Origin: Bdellovibrionales bacterium GWA1_52_35
GTDB lineage: Bacteria > Bdellovibrionota > UBA1018
DNA length: 64,000 nt
NCBI GenBank assembly: GCA_001769805.1
Contig: MEPO01000024.1
Location: 113,776 to 177,775, forward strand
Reading direction: 5' to 3'
The notes beneath the pieces are model-generated. The model was not told where the DNA came from, made no database searches, and saw only the letters and a program-made list of their open reading frames with translations. Shown piece after piece: positions 26,601-38,692 of this stretch; within the stretch, counting starts at the first letter, position 1, and every line of letters starts with the position of its first letter. A program made the translations under genes and the position numbers.

Positions 26601-27375
26601 GATTGTACCGGAAGAGTCTCCACTGCTCCGGGATCGAATGGGAATACCGGTGCTGCCGGAAAACTGGCCGGATCGCGGAGAGATCATTTTTGAGAATATC
26701 CGTGCTCGATATGACCTGCACCTTCCGGAGATCCTTAAGGGAGTGAGTTTCCAGGTGGGAGCTGGAACGAGAACGGGAATCATCGGACGAACCGGCTCGG
26801 GAAAAAGCACGCTTTTCCAAGTCCTCTATCGTTTCATTCAGCCGTCCGACGGAAGGGTGATCATCGACGGACTGGATTCCCAGCACGCACCGCTCGCGCG
26901 GCTCAGGCGTTCGATTGCAATGATTCCGCAGGACCCGACCCTTTTCAATGGGCCGCTGAGGATGAATCTGGACCGATTTCATGCCTGCAAAGACGAGGAG
27001 ATCTGGCGTTCTCTCGAGCGCGTGGGCTTACGACGGTTTGTGGAAACTTTGCCGGGCCAGTTGAATGCGTCCGTGCTCGAGAACGGCCATAACTTCAGTC
27101 AGGGCCAAAGGCAGCTTTTCTGTCTGGCCCGTGCACTTCTCATCGGAGCCAGGGTCGTCGTATTTGATGAGGCGACTGCCAGCGTTGATGTGGAAACTGA
27201 CGCCTTGATCCAGGAGACCATTCGGCAGGAACTCAAGGAGGTCACACTTCTGATCATTGCTCATCGTCGCGAGACTCTGGTGGACTGTGACCAGATAATT
27301 GAAATCTCAGACGGCCTGGCGATCAGTCATCGTGCGAGCGAGCCGGTTGCGGCGGAAGTTCTGGAAGTGCCTTAG
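23680..27375 (+). CDS. ABCC/MRP-type full-length ABC exporter
   Basis: A 1231-residue single chain: TMD1 (about 50-350), NBD1 (about 385-600), TMD2 (about 660-960), NBD2 (about 985-1220). NBD1 has GPIGSGKTT (from residue 416), signature LSGGQKQR and Walker B LILLDDPFSALD, with Asp in place of the catalytic Glu. NBD2 has GRTGSGKST (from 1036), a divergent signature FSQGQRQLFCLARALL and Walker B VVVFDEATASVD with the Glu. This asymmetry and the motif wording match eukaryotic ABCC (MRP) proteins; bacterial exporters are usually half-size dimers. The substrate is not deducible; MRP proteins export conjugates and organic anions. It follows the sensory genes by 9 bp. The 3' end overlaps arsM by 53 bp. 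Confidence 0.92.
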   Translation: MLSKLFFRDMSEMVRLGMHKVLTAEDLPELPGHLDPEKGRVDFSNLPLDGPWLFLFGIAKVLRRRLMLLLILALVLVVLDVSAPILLRKLLQMVAGAAAGELSLTLGLGVALILSLVSIGSSVVRQHFFNGCLGTIQMTVNGLNVRIFRHTLSLTRSSRQATPVGDIVNRMSTDSDSVAESTFALLHGTHDILVMFGVVSLLFYFLGWAGLAAAALFLVVVPVSRRLAIVDVRNNDVLLTLRDLRITLMSQILQGIRVVKSFVWESKFREEVEAIRRQEVEARRKINFIEGLSTLIYSMTGTLVAVCSFGLYIFLGGKLDAPTAFSCIALFSLLEEPFGNLTQLLSVGSSARVSAARLIEFFKMETVPANPVPLLDSKQIPAIELRGVSAGYGTGTEVLKNFDLRIEAGESVAIVGPIGSGKTTLLRILLGEIPLERGALEFSAGAARGRPHLAYVPQEAYILNSSLRANILFGMERVSDSQLEDVLRAVDLNYDISQMPAGLETEIGEHGVNLSGGQKQRVGLARAAIFDPSLILLDDPFSALDVSTAKGVMERLLFGKFQSKTRIVVTHRLEDLERFDKVLFLEDGIIRGYAPYSELGQKSSRFLSFLEQHRTAQTAAQSVASPGELGRSVDPPKTGNGFSRITDDEDRGVGAVRGSVYWEYFKAFGGTRPVWSRWILAACMGTVVLSMALPILRDTWLAHWTNHLSPDPWANYRNLLIYAALGLLMGLGQFGNIILWMSRGLKAAIGIHDKAFAGILHAPTRFFDSNPVGRILNRFSTDLNSVEREVFWSFLHTVNMVAMLIGLLGVILYVLPWMILAVIPVLLLYFIVQKGYRSSARETKRLTSIARSPRFAHFKETLTGLSVVHAFRREAWFEAEFFRALRHYQRMYYGMSRVNRWFSVQVPVLSGGLAFLTAAGVVFSARSQWIAVGTAGLVLTYARNLWGVLNWAIRAFSEAEAKMTAVERLQRYGVIVPEESPLLRDRMGIPVLPENWPDRGEIIFENIRARYDLHLPEILKGVSFQVGAGTRTGIIGRTGSGKSTLFQVLYRFIQPSDGRVIIDGLDSQHAPLARLRRSIAMIPQDPTLFNGPLRMNLDRFHACKDEEIWRSLERVGLRRFVETLPGQLNASVLENGHNFSQGQRQLFCLARALLIGARVVVFDEATASVDVETDALIQETIRQELKEVTLLIIAHRRETLVDCDQIIEISDGLAISHRASEPVAAEVLEVP

Positions 27376-28171
27376 TGGCTTGAATCGTGGCAGACACGAC
27401 GTAATCGGTAACGGCGGTCCCGGGAGCCCAGTTGCGAATAAACGATTTGCTCTCATCTTTGGGCGAAATCCGGACTTTCGTAAATCCGGAATCCACCAGC
27501 AGAGCTTCCAAATCTGAAATAAGCTCGGCACCCGCCATGCAGCCGGTGTAAAGTGCGAGATCCTTTTTAAGGTCTTCCGGAAGCACGGCCGTCGCCACGA
27601 TATCGGATATCGCAAGGCGGCCCCCGGGTTTCAGAACGCGGAGAGCTTCCATAAAAACGCGGTGCTTATCAGGCGAAAGATTGATGACGCAATTTGAGAT
27701 AATGACATCAACGGAGTTGTCCGCGACAGGGAGATATTCGATTTCGCCCAAGCGAAATTCAACATTCAGGTAGTTGCCTTTTTCGGCATTCAAACGAGCC
27801 TTAGAAACCATTTCAGGAGTCATATCGACTCCGATGACTCTGCCGGTTTCGCCTATTTGTTTTGCCGCCAGAAAACAATCAAAGCCGCCTCCGCTGCCGA
27901 GATCCAGCACCACTTCGCCCGGCTTCAATGCAGCGATCGCCTGCGGATTTCCACAACCCAAACCCATATTCGCACCCTCGGGAATAGCATTCACTTGCTC
28001 CTCACTGTACCCCAGTTCTCGGGAGGCTCCATCGGCTGACGGGGTTGTGCAGCAGCTCGGACCACAGCCGCAGCTATTACTTTGGGCAACTTTACCGTAC
28101 TGATTGCGAACGGCCTGTTTGATCTCATCCAATTGTACCGGCATTTTTTTTAATAGCTTTTTAACTTTCAC
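27323..28171 (-). CDS. arsM: Arsenite S-adenosylmethionine methyltransferase
   Basis: A 282-residue ArsM, which methylates As(III) using SAM to give methylated and finally volatile arsines. The SAM site is VLDLGSGGGFD (about 88-98). The three conserved arsenic-binding Cys are seen: C73 in GLGCGNP, C161 in ISNCVINL and C211 in TGCMAG. An N-terminal SCGCGPSCC cluster (34-41) may also bind arsenic. The GTG at 28171 is chosen because GGAGG lies 6 bases before it; the ATG at 28144 has none. The gene is divergent from arsR and shares a 72-bp control region. Its last 53 bp overlap the end of the ABC exporter gene. Confidence 0.95.
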   Translation of the reverse strand: MKVKKLLKKMPVQLDEIKQAVRNQYGKVAQSNSCGCGPSCCTTPSADGASRELGYSEEQVNAIPEGANMGLGCGNPQAIAALKPGEVVLDLGSGGGFDCFLAAKQIGETGRVIGVDMTPEMVSKARLNAEKGNYLNVEFRLGEIEYLPVADNSVDVIISNCVINLSPDKHRVFMEALRVLKPGGRLAISDIVATAVLPEDLKKDLALYTGCMAGAELISDLEALLVDSGFTKVRISPKDESKSFIRNWAPGTAVTDYVVSATIQATKALPELPPQPARSHDD

Positions 28172-28243
28172 GGGCAGCCTCCGGGATATTGTTATTGCAC
28201 GTATGCAGGTAGACGAGTATATGCATAAGAGGAGATATTTTCA
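28172..28243. promoter_or_regulatory. Shared arsM/arsR control region, candidate ArsR operator
   Basis: A 72-bp divergent spacer. It contains TGCACGTATGCA (28196-28207, a near-palindrome) and a second TATGCA at 28220-28225 followed by TA, giving ATGCAT. Autoregulation by ArsR at such a site is expected for the family, but no match to a known ArsR operator can be shown. An AGGAG ribosome site for arsR is at about 28229-28233. Confidence 0.4.
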
Positions 28244-28624
28244 ATGCGAAAGGAAGCCCAGGTCTTCAAGGCGCTTGCCGACGAGACCCGGCTCAGAATG
28301 ATGGCTTTGCTCTTGAGACACGGTGAGCTCTGTGTCTGTGATTTTGAGGGGGGAATGGGGATTTCCCATTCGAAATCGTCGCGCCATTTGCGTTATCTGC
28401 AGCAGGCCGGGCTTTTGGAGGACCAGCGCGAAGCCATTTGGGTCTATTACCGGTTGAGCAGCAATCCTTCGGCTCTGCATCAGGCGGTTCTCCGGGCTGT
28501 TGAAACTCTTTTGGATCTGAAAGAGATGAAAGCCTTGGAAGCGCAGTTTGAAAAATGGCTTAAAAGCAAAAGCTGCGGGGTTCCCCCGAAACAGAATTCT
28601 AGAACAAAGGTACGGGCACGATGA
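28244..28624 (+). CDS. arsR: ArsR-family arsenic-responsive repressor
   Basis: A 126-residue winged-helix repressor of the ArsR/SmtB family. Residues about 5-100 hold the fold, with [17 protein letters not shown], the metalloid site [10 protein letters not shown] (Cys-Val-Cys, C27 and C29) at helix 3 and the recognition helix [18 protein letters not shown]. The two Cys are the As(III)-binding pair of type I ArsR. The C-terminal tail is basic ([11 protein letters not shown]). It is the first gene of the resistance operon and overlaps acr3 by 4 bp (ATGA). It probably represses itself and the divergent arsM. Confidence 0.95.
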   Translation: MRKEAQVFKALADETRLRMMALLLRHGELCVCDFEGGMGISHSKSSRHLRYLQQAGLLEDQREAIWVYYRLSSNPSALHQAVLRAVETLLDLKEMKALEAQFEKWLKSKSCGVPPKQNSRTKVRAR

Positions 28625-29679
28625 GTCAGGTCAAAGGCGATGGACTGATGGGCAAGCTATCGTTTCTGGATCGTTACCTGACGCTTTGGATATTTCTGGC
28701 GATGGCGATCGGAGTGGTGGGCGGTTATCTTTTTCCGGCTGTTGTACCTTTCATCAACAGCATGAACGTGGGCACTACATCGATCCCGATTGCAGTCGGT
28801 TTGATTCTCATGATGTATCCGCCACTGGCCAAAGTGCGTTACGAAGAGCTCTGGAGAGTGTTCCGCAACACCCGGGTCCTCGGACTTTCGCTTCTTCAGA
28901 ATTGGGTAATCGGGCCAATTCTCATGTTTGCGCTCGCGGTTTTGTTTTTACGCGGGTACCCCGAATACATGGTGGGTCTGATTCTGATCGGTTTGGCTCG
29001 CTGTATTGCCATGGTCATCGTCTGGAACGATCTGGCAAAGGGCGATCCTGAGTATTGTGCCGGCCTGGTTGCGTTGAATTCGATCTTTCAGGTGCTCCTT
29101 TATTCCGTATTTGCTTACTTTTTCATAACAGTGCTGCCCACTTGGTTCGGGATGGAGGGTTTGGCTGTAAATATCACAATGGGACAGATCGCGGAGAGCG
29201 TTGTCATCTACCTCGGTATCCCCTTTGTTGCCGGTGTGCTCACTCGGATGATTTTGGTCAGAAAGAAAGGAAAAGAGTGGTACGATTCGCGGTTCATTCC
29301 GAAGATCAGCCCGATTACGCTGATTGCACTGCTGTTTACGATTATTGTGATGTTCTCGCTTAAGGGCGAAACGATTATCGCGCTGCCGTTGGACGTTGTT
29401 CGTATCGCGATACCGCTTCTCGTTTATTTTGTCGTTATGTTCCTGGTCTCTTTCTTTTTGAGCAAGAAAGCCGGCGCAAATTATTCAGTATCCGCTTCTC
29501 TTTCGTTCACGGCAGCTTCCAATAATTTTGAGCTCGCAATTGCCGTCGCCATTGCAACCTTTGGTATTCATCACGGCGCCGCCTTCGCCGCGGTCATTGG
29601 ACCTTTGGTTGAGGTTCCTGCTTTGATTGCGCTGGTGAATGTTTCGCTTTGGATTCGGAAGAGGTATTACCGTGCCTGA
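28621..29679 (+). CDS. acr3: ACR3-type arsenite efflux permease
   Basis: A 352-residue inner-membrane permease with about ten hydrophobic segments. The family signature [19 protein letters not shown] (about 121-139), with the essential Cys, and [16 protein letters not shown] near residue 300 identify ACR3 (also called ArsB in many annotations), which expels arsenite using the proton gradient. An internal ATG ([14 protein letters not shown], residue 10) would also fit the family start. It overlaps arsR by 4 bp and arsC by 8 bp, so the three are translationally coupled. Confidence 0.95.
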   Translation: MSQVKGDGLMGKLSFLDRYLTLWIFLAMAIGVVGGYLFPAVVPFINSMNVGTTSIPIAVGLILMMYPPLAKVRYEELWRVFRNTRVLGLSLLQNWVIGPILMFALAVLFLRGYPEYMVGLILIGLARCIAMVIVWNDLAKGDPEYCAGLVALNSIFQVLLYSVFAYFFITVLPTWFGMEGLAVNITMGQIAESVVIYLGIPFVAGVLTRMILVRKKGKEWYDSRFIPKISPITLIALLFTIIVMFSLKGETIIALPLDVVRIAIPLLVYFVVMFLVSFFLSKKAGANYSVSASLSFTAASNNFELAIAVAIATFGIHHGAAFAAVIGPLVEVPALIALVNVSLWIRKRYYRA

Positions 29680-30127
29680 ATGGATGATTGAAGCCAACGC
29701 GCTGAGAAAGCTCAAACCAAGGCATATTCTGTTCTTATGTGTTGCCAACTCGGCGCGCAGTCAAATTGCGGAAGGCATAGCCCGTTCACTCGCGCCCTCT
29801 TCCGTGAAGGTGTCCTCGGCCGGGTCGGTTCCCACCAGAGTGAATCCGCTTTCGATCGAAGTTCTTGACGAAATTGGGATCGATATTTCAAGCCACTCTT
29901 CAAAAAGTTTGGATAGCATTGACGCTTCAACCGTGGATGCGGTTATTACACTTTGTGCAGAAGAGGTTTGCCCCGTGTTCCTGGGCAGAGCTACCCGCCT
30001 TTACTGGGGGCTTCCGGATCCTGCCCCGCAGGGGTGCGCGGATCAGGCAGCACTGGATGGATTTCGTCGGGTTCGGGATGAATTGAGAGTGCGACTGGAG
30101 TTTCTGTTTAACGATTGGAGCGAATAG
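29672..30127 (+). CDS. arsC: Arsenate reductase, low-molecular-weight phosphatase type
   Basis: A protein of 151 residues in the LMW protein-tyrosine-phosphatase fold. The anion loop CVANSARSQ (C-x5-R-S, Cys at about 22) and a second redox Cys pair in [10 protein letters not shown] are seen, as is the DP in LPDPAPQG; together they fit thioredoxin-coupled ArsC, which reduces arsenate to arsenite for export by Acr3. The GTG at 29672 follows GAGG at 7 bases and overlaps acr3 by 8 bp; an ATG at 29684 is the alternative. The stop shares one base with the next gene. Confidence 0.92.
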   Translation: MPEWMIEANALRKLKPRHILFLCVANSARSQIAEGIARSLAPSSVKVSSAGSVPTRVNPLSIEVLDEIGIDISSHSSKSLDSIDASTVDAVITLCAEEVCPVFLGRATRLYWGLPDPAPQGCADQAALDGFRRVRDELRVRLEFLFNDWSE

Positions 30128-30603
30128 TGAATAGCAAGTCTGGGAAACGTGGTGTTGGAATTGTTTTGCTTTTATTTGCGGCCGTCAGCGCGATCTACGC
30201 CGGCGTAAGAGAGTATAGAGCGGACTCGGCCGCGGGCGTTGCCTCCACTCAAAAAGAGCAGGGACATAAAGTCATTGCATATTACTTCCATACGACTGGC
30301 CGGTGCACAACCTGTAAAAGTATTGAGGCCTATTCGCTTCAGGCAATCAAGACGCAGTTTGGCGGCGCTCTGGATAAAGGCAGCCTTGTGTGGCGGGTCT
30401 TGAATGTTGATGAAGCTGAAAATGCTCATTTCATCCAGGATTTCCAGCTGACCACTAAATCCGTGGTGCTTGTGGAAATGGAAGACGGCGTTCAGAAACG
30501 TTGGAAGAATCTGGATCGCATCTGGCATGAGATCGGAAATCCCGATCAGTTTCAGGAGTACGTGCAAAAAGAAGTGGCAGAGTTCGGCGGTAAATTATTA
30601 TGA
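30127..30603 (+). CDS. arsF: ArsF-like membrane-anchored thioredoxin-fold protein
   Basis: A 158-residue protein with one N-terminal membrane segment (about 9-25) and a thioredoxin-like domain (about 47-155) with the redox motif CTTC (C60, C63) in YYFHTTGRCTTCKSIE. It fits the family named ArsF, a component linked with ArsE in reduction of nitroaromatic arsenicals in Shewanella; I apply the name by family likeness and context (followed by ArsG-like and ArsE-like genes). The GTG at 30127 follows GGAG and shares a base with the arsC stop; it overlaps arsG by 4 bp. Confidence 0.78.
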   Translation: MNSKSGKRGVGIVLLLFAAVSAIYAGVREYRADSAAGVASTQKEQGHKVIAYYFHTTGRCTTCKSIEAYSLQAIKTQFGGALDKGSLVWRVLNVDEAENAHFIQDFQLTTKSVVLVEMEDGVQKRWKNLDRIWHEIGNPDQFQEYVQKEVAEFGGKLL

Positions 30604-31277
30604 TCGCTTTGGGTACTGCACTTTGGCTTGGAATTTTGACCTCGATCAGCCCTTGCCCTTTGGCGACGAATATCGCCGCGGTTTCTTATATCAGCAAACA
30701 GTTCTCCCAGTCGCGAGCTTTATTGATCTCGGGCTTTCTTTATGCCATGGGACGAACGCTGACTTATCTCACGCTCGGGGTGGTGCTGGTCGGGGGCCTG
30801 CTTTCGATGCCGCAAGTCTCTTCTCTTTTGCAGAAATACATGAATCAGGTTTTAGGTCCGGTTCTGGTACTCGCGGGCGTTTTCCTTCTGGATTTGGTGG
30901 AGCTGCCCAGCATCGGTTTCAGTGCGGGTGAGCGTTTGAAGGAGCGGCTTTCCAGTTCTGGCGGAACAGGCGCATTTTTTTTAGGTAGTCTTTTTGCGCT
31001 CTCATTTTGCCCGGTGTCGGCGGCATTGTTTTTTGGGAGTCTCATTCCTTTGGCCCTTGCTTCTGATTCGAGCGTCCTGCTGCCTTCCATTTACGGTTTG
31101 GGTACTGCCGCCCCCGTTGTTGTTTTTGCGATACTCCTGGGTAAAGGCACCCAGGTCGTGGGAGATGCCTTCAAGAAAGTGATGCGCCTGGAAGTTTGGG
31201 TTCGCCGAATCACGGGCGGCGTATTTGTTGGGGTGGGAATGTACTACAGCCTGGTCTATATCTTTCGCGTGATCTGA
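30600..31277 (+). CDS. arsG: ArsG-like membrane permease of the DsbD/CcdA fold
   Basis: A 225-residue membrane protein with about six hydrophobic segments and the ISPCPLATNIAAVSYISK opening (Cys19), typical of CcdA/DsbD-like transporters. Members next to ArsF are annotated ArsG and are held to export aromatic aminobenzyl arsenicals in Shewanella. A second conserved-looking motif FALSFCPVSAALFFGSLIP lies at about 132-150, a pseudo-repeat of the first and in keeping with inverted-repeat topology. Start overlaps arsF (ATGA). The alternative reading is a thiol-reductant conduit feeding ArsF. Confidence 0.78.
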   Translation: MIALGTALWLGILTSISPCPLATNIAAVSYISKQFSQSRALLISGFLYAMGRTLTYLTLGVVLVGGLLSMPQVSSLLQKYMNQVLGPVLVLAGVFLLDLVELPSIGFSAGERLKERLSSSGGTGAFFLGSLFALSFCPVSAALFFGSLIPLALASDSSVLLPSIYGLGTAAPVVVFAILLGKGTQVVGDAFKKVMRLEVWVRRITGGVFVGVGMYYSLVYIFRVI

Positions 31278-31288
31278 TTGGAATATTT

Positions 31289-32317
31289 ATGACACTGAAT
31301 TTAAAAAAAATTGGTCTTGCCACTGCGGCTCTTATTTTATGGTTCGCATTTTACCGGTCCCTCGCCCCGTTTGCGGCGTGGGTCACGTACTCGGTTTTGG
31401 GTCTGGGCCAAGGTAGCAGGCTCGGGGGTGCGGTAGAATTCTTTTTGTATGATACGCCCAAAGTACTGATGCTCTTGACGATTGTTGTCTTCGTGGTCGG
31501 CATCATCCGGTCTTTCTTTACCCCCGAACGGACGCGCCAGATTCTCGCAGGGAAAAGCGAATACATCGGCAATATTCTTGCCGCCTTGCTTGGCACAGTC
31601 ACTCCGTTTTGCTCGTGTTCTGCTGTTCCGCTCTTCATTGGCTTTGTCACGGCCGGGATACCGCTGGGTGTGACCTTTTCATTTTTGATCTCGGCTCCCA
31701 TGGTCAACGAAGTCGCACTCGTTTTACTTTATGGCCTCTTTGGTTGGAAGGTGGCCGCACTTTATCTTGGAACGGGCCTCTCGATTGCCATCGTATCAGG
31801 CTGGGTGATCGGTCGACTCAAGCTTGAGAAGCATGTGGAGGCTTGGGTTTATGAGATCAAGAGCAGTGGACAGCAAGGCGATGGAGCGATCCCTCAACTC
31901 AGTTGGGAAGCGCGCCTCCAGGCCGGAAAAGACTCCGTTCGCGAGATTGTCGGCAAAGTCTGGCCCTATGTGATCGGCGGCATTGCGATAGGCGCGGCGA
32001 TTCACGGGTACGTGCCAGAGGACTTCATGGCTTCAATCATGGGAAAACAAGCCTGGTGGTCCGTTCCGCTTGCTGTCTTGATCGGTGTTCCGATGTATTC
32101 CAACGCGGCCGGGATCATTCCCGTCGTTCAGGCCCTTTTAGGAAAAGGTGCTGCATTGGGCACGGTGCTGGCGTTTATGATGGCAGTGATTGCGCTGTCG
32201 CTGCCTGAGATGATTATTTTGAGAAAAGTTCTCAAACCCAGACTGATTGCGATATTCATTTCAATCGTGAGTCTGGGGATTCTGTTCGTAGGATATTTAT
32301 TCAACTGGCTGCTTTAA
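31289..32317 (+). CDS. ArsP/DUF318-type membrane permease
   Basis: A 342-residue membrane protein of the permease family PF03773. The signature TPFCSCSAVPLFIGFVTAGI (CSCS motif) and SAPMVNEVALVLL are followed by the second half PMYSNAAGIIPVVQALLGKG. Some family members (ArsP) export methylated or aromatic trivalent arsenicals, and placement between arsG and an arsE-like gene supports such a role; others have unknown substrates. A central cytoplasmic loop (about 180-215) contains charged residues. The ATG at 31289 is 12 bp after arsG and is preferred to an in-frame start inside it. A weak TTGGA precedes it. Confidence 0.85.
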   Translation: MTLNLKKIGLATAALILWFAFYRSLAPFAAWVTYSVLGLGQGSRLGGAVEFFLYDTPKVLMLLTIVVFVVGIIRSFFTPERTRQILAGKSEYIGNILAALLGTVTPFCSCSAVPLFIGFVTAGIPLGVTFSFLISAPMVNEVALVLLYGLFGWKVAALYLGTGLSIAIVSGWVIGRLKLEKHVEAWVYEIKSSGQQGDGAIPQLSWEARLQAGKDSVREIVGKVWPYVIGGIAIGAAIHGYVPEDFMASIMGKQAWWSVPLAVLIGVPMYSNAAGIIPVVQALLGKGAALGTVLAFMMAVIALSLPEMIILRKVLKPRLIAIFISIVSLGILFVGYLFNWLL

Positions 32318-32339
32318 TCTTTACCAAAGGAGAATTCAA

Positions 32340-32624
32340 ATGAATGTGAAAGTACTGGGGCCGGGCTGTGCCAATTGTAAACGTCTGGCTGCAAATACGC
32401 AGGAAGCACTCAAGCAGCTCGGTCTGGAAGCCCTTGTGACGAAAATCGAGGATTATGCCGAGATAGCCAAGTACAATGTCATGAGTACGCCTGCGCTCGT
32501 CATTGACGAGAAAGTGCTCATGACGGGAAAAGTTCCGTCGGTGAGCGAGCTGGCTGAAATCATCAGCAAAGGCAAAGTGCAAAAACCGCAGGGCGGCTGC
32601 TGCAGCGGTTCGGGTTGCTGCTGA
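32340..32624 (+). CDS. MTH895/ArsE-like thioredoxin with Cys-rich tail
   Basis: A 94-residue thioredoxin-fold protein with the redox pair GPGCANCKRL (C10, C13) and cis-Pro region MSTPALVIDEKVL. It matches the small MTH895/ArsE type. The tail ends in GGCCSGSGCC, putting four Cys (87, 88, 93, 94) at the very C-terminus, which is unusual and suits soft-metal or arsenite binding. It closes the plus-strand ars operon, 22 bp after the permease, with an AGGAG ribosome site. It probably supplies electrons or passes arsenic to the ArsF/permease proteins; that is inference from context. Confidence 0.85.
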   Translation: MNVKVLGPGCANCKRLAANTQEALKQLGLEALVTKIEDYAEIAKYNVMSTPALVIDEKVLMTGKVPSVSELAEIISKGKVQKPQGGCCSGSGCC

Positions 32625-32639
32625 GGAGGCGCTAGTTAC

Positions 32640-37824
<5,185 letters not shown>

Positions 37825-37825
<1 letters not shown>

Positions 37826-38685
37826 TGGAACGGTTTTCGATGGTGTATGTGCCCCTCGATCGAAACGAGGCATCCAAACAGGTGATTCCGCTTGCTTCCG
37901 CGCTCGCCGAAGCCGCCGATGCGACGTTGTGCTTCATCCATGCAGCGACGCACAACGAAGCCGCAACAGATCTGCTGGAGCATCTGCATGTGACGAGAGG
38001 TCAGATCCGGAACGCGATGTTTGACCAGTTCCCTGGGCGCCCGGAGGACGTGATTCCGGCGACGGTGAACCAGCATCCCCATTCAATCATCGTGATGCCG
38101 ATGTCCGCACACCCGGAGGGCGGAATCCAGGAGCTCGGTCCGGTGTCCTTGGCAGTCATCAAGAAAGCCGATTGTCCGGTTGTCTTCGCACCTCCGGGGC
38201 ATGACTGGAATCATTGGAAGCCGAAGCGGATGCTTCTTCCACAGGATAGCACCGAGGAATGCGCGGCGGCGGTGGCCCCGGCGGTCGGGTTTTCAAGCAA
38301 GAGCAAGTCCCATTTGACGCTGCTTCATGTTCCGATTTACTCGGCCGGTATACTGGAGCCGGCACATCATGCACTCCCTTTGCCACGGTATTTGGACCAG
38401 CCTCAGCACGCGATAAGGGCGTGGCAAGAGGCATTCATCGAAAGGCTTTGTGAGCTAGGACATGTTCCCGAAGGGGTGGAGCTCGATCTCGTTCTCGGCA
38501 CTGGCGATCCGGGCGAAGAGATCCTTGCCTGGGCTAAGCGGATTCAGGCGGACCTGATCGTGCTGCCCTGGCACCGTGATCTGGAGACCGCAGATATTTT
38601 TCGAGCGGTCATCCGCGGAGCGGAGTGTCCGATCATGAGTCTGCCGATCGCAAATGTGATTGCACCTTCAGTTCAGGCTGCGTAA
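37825..38685 (+). CDS. Tandem universal stress (UspA-like) protein
   Basis: A 286-residue cytoplasmic protein with two Usp-like halves: 1-135 (MERFSMVYVPLDRNEASKQVIPLA ... SLAVIKKADCPVVFAP) and about 145-275 (KRMLLPQDSTEECAAAVAPAV ... DLIVLPWHRD ... RGAECPIMSLP). The nucleotide-loop motif GxGxSxG is not evident, so ATP binding is doubtful. The start overlaps the GH65 stop by one base behind GGGAGGAG. Coupling with a disaccharide-processing enzyme suggests a role in stress-linked storage or trehalose metabolism, but this is inference. The convergent phoR gene ends 8 bp away. Confidence 0.85.
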
Positions 38686-38692
38686 GGGAGTT

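Noticed and set aside
27323..32624. Arsenic locus as a mobile island
   Set aside because: No integrase, transposase, tRNA or flanking direct repeats are visible, and arsM overlaps its neighbour gene, which argues for a settled position.
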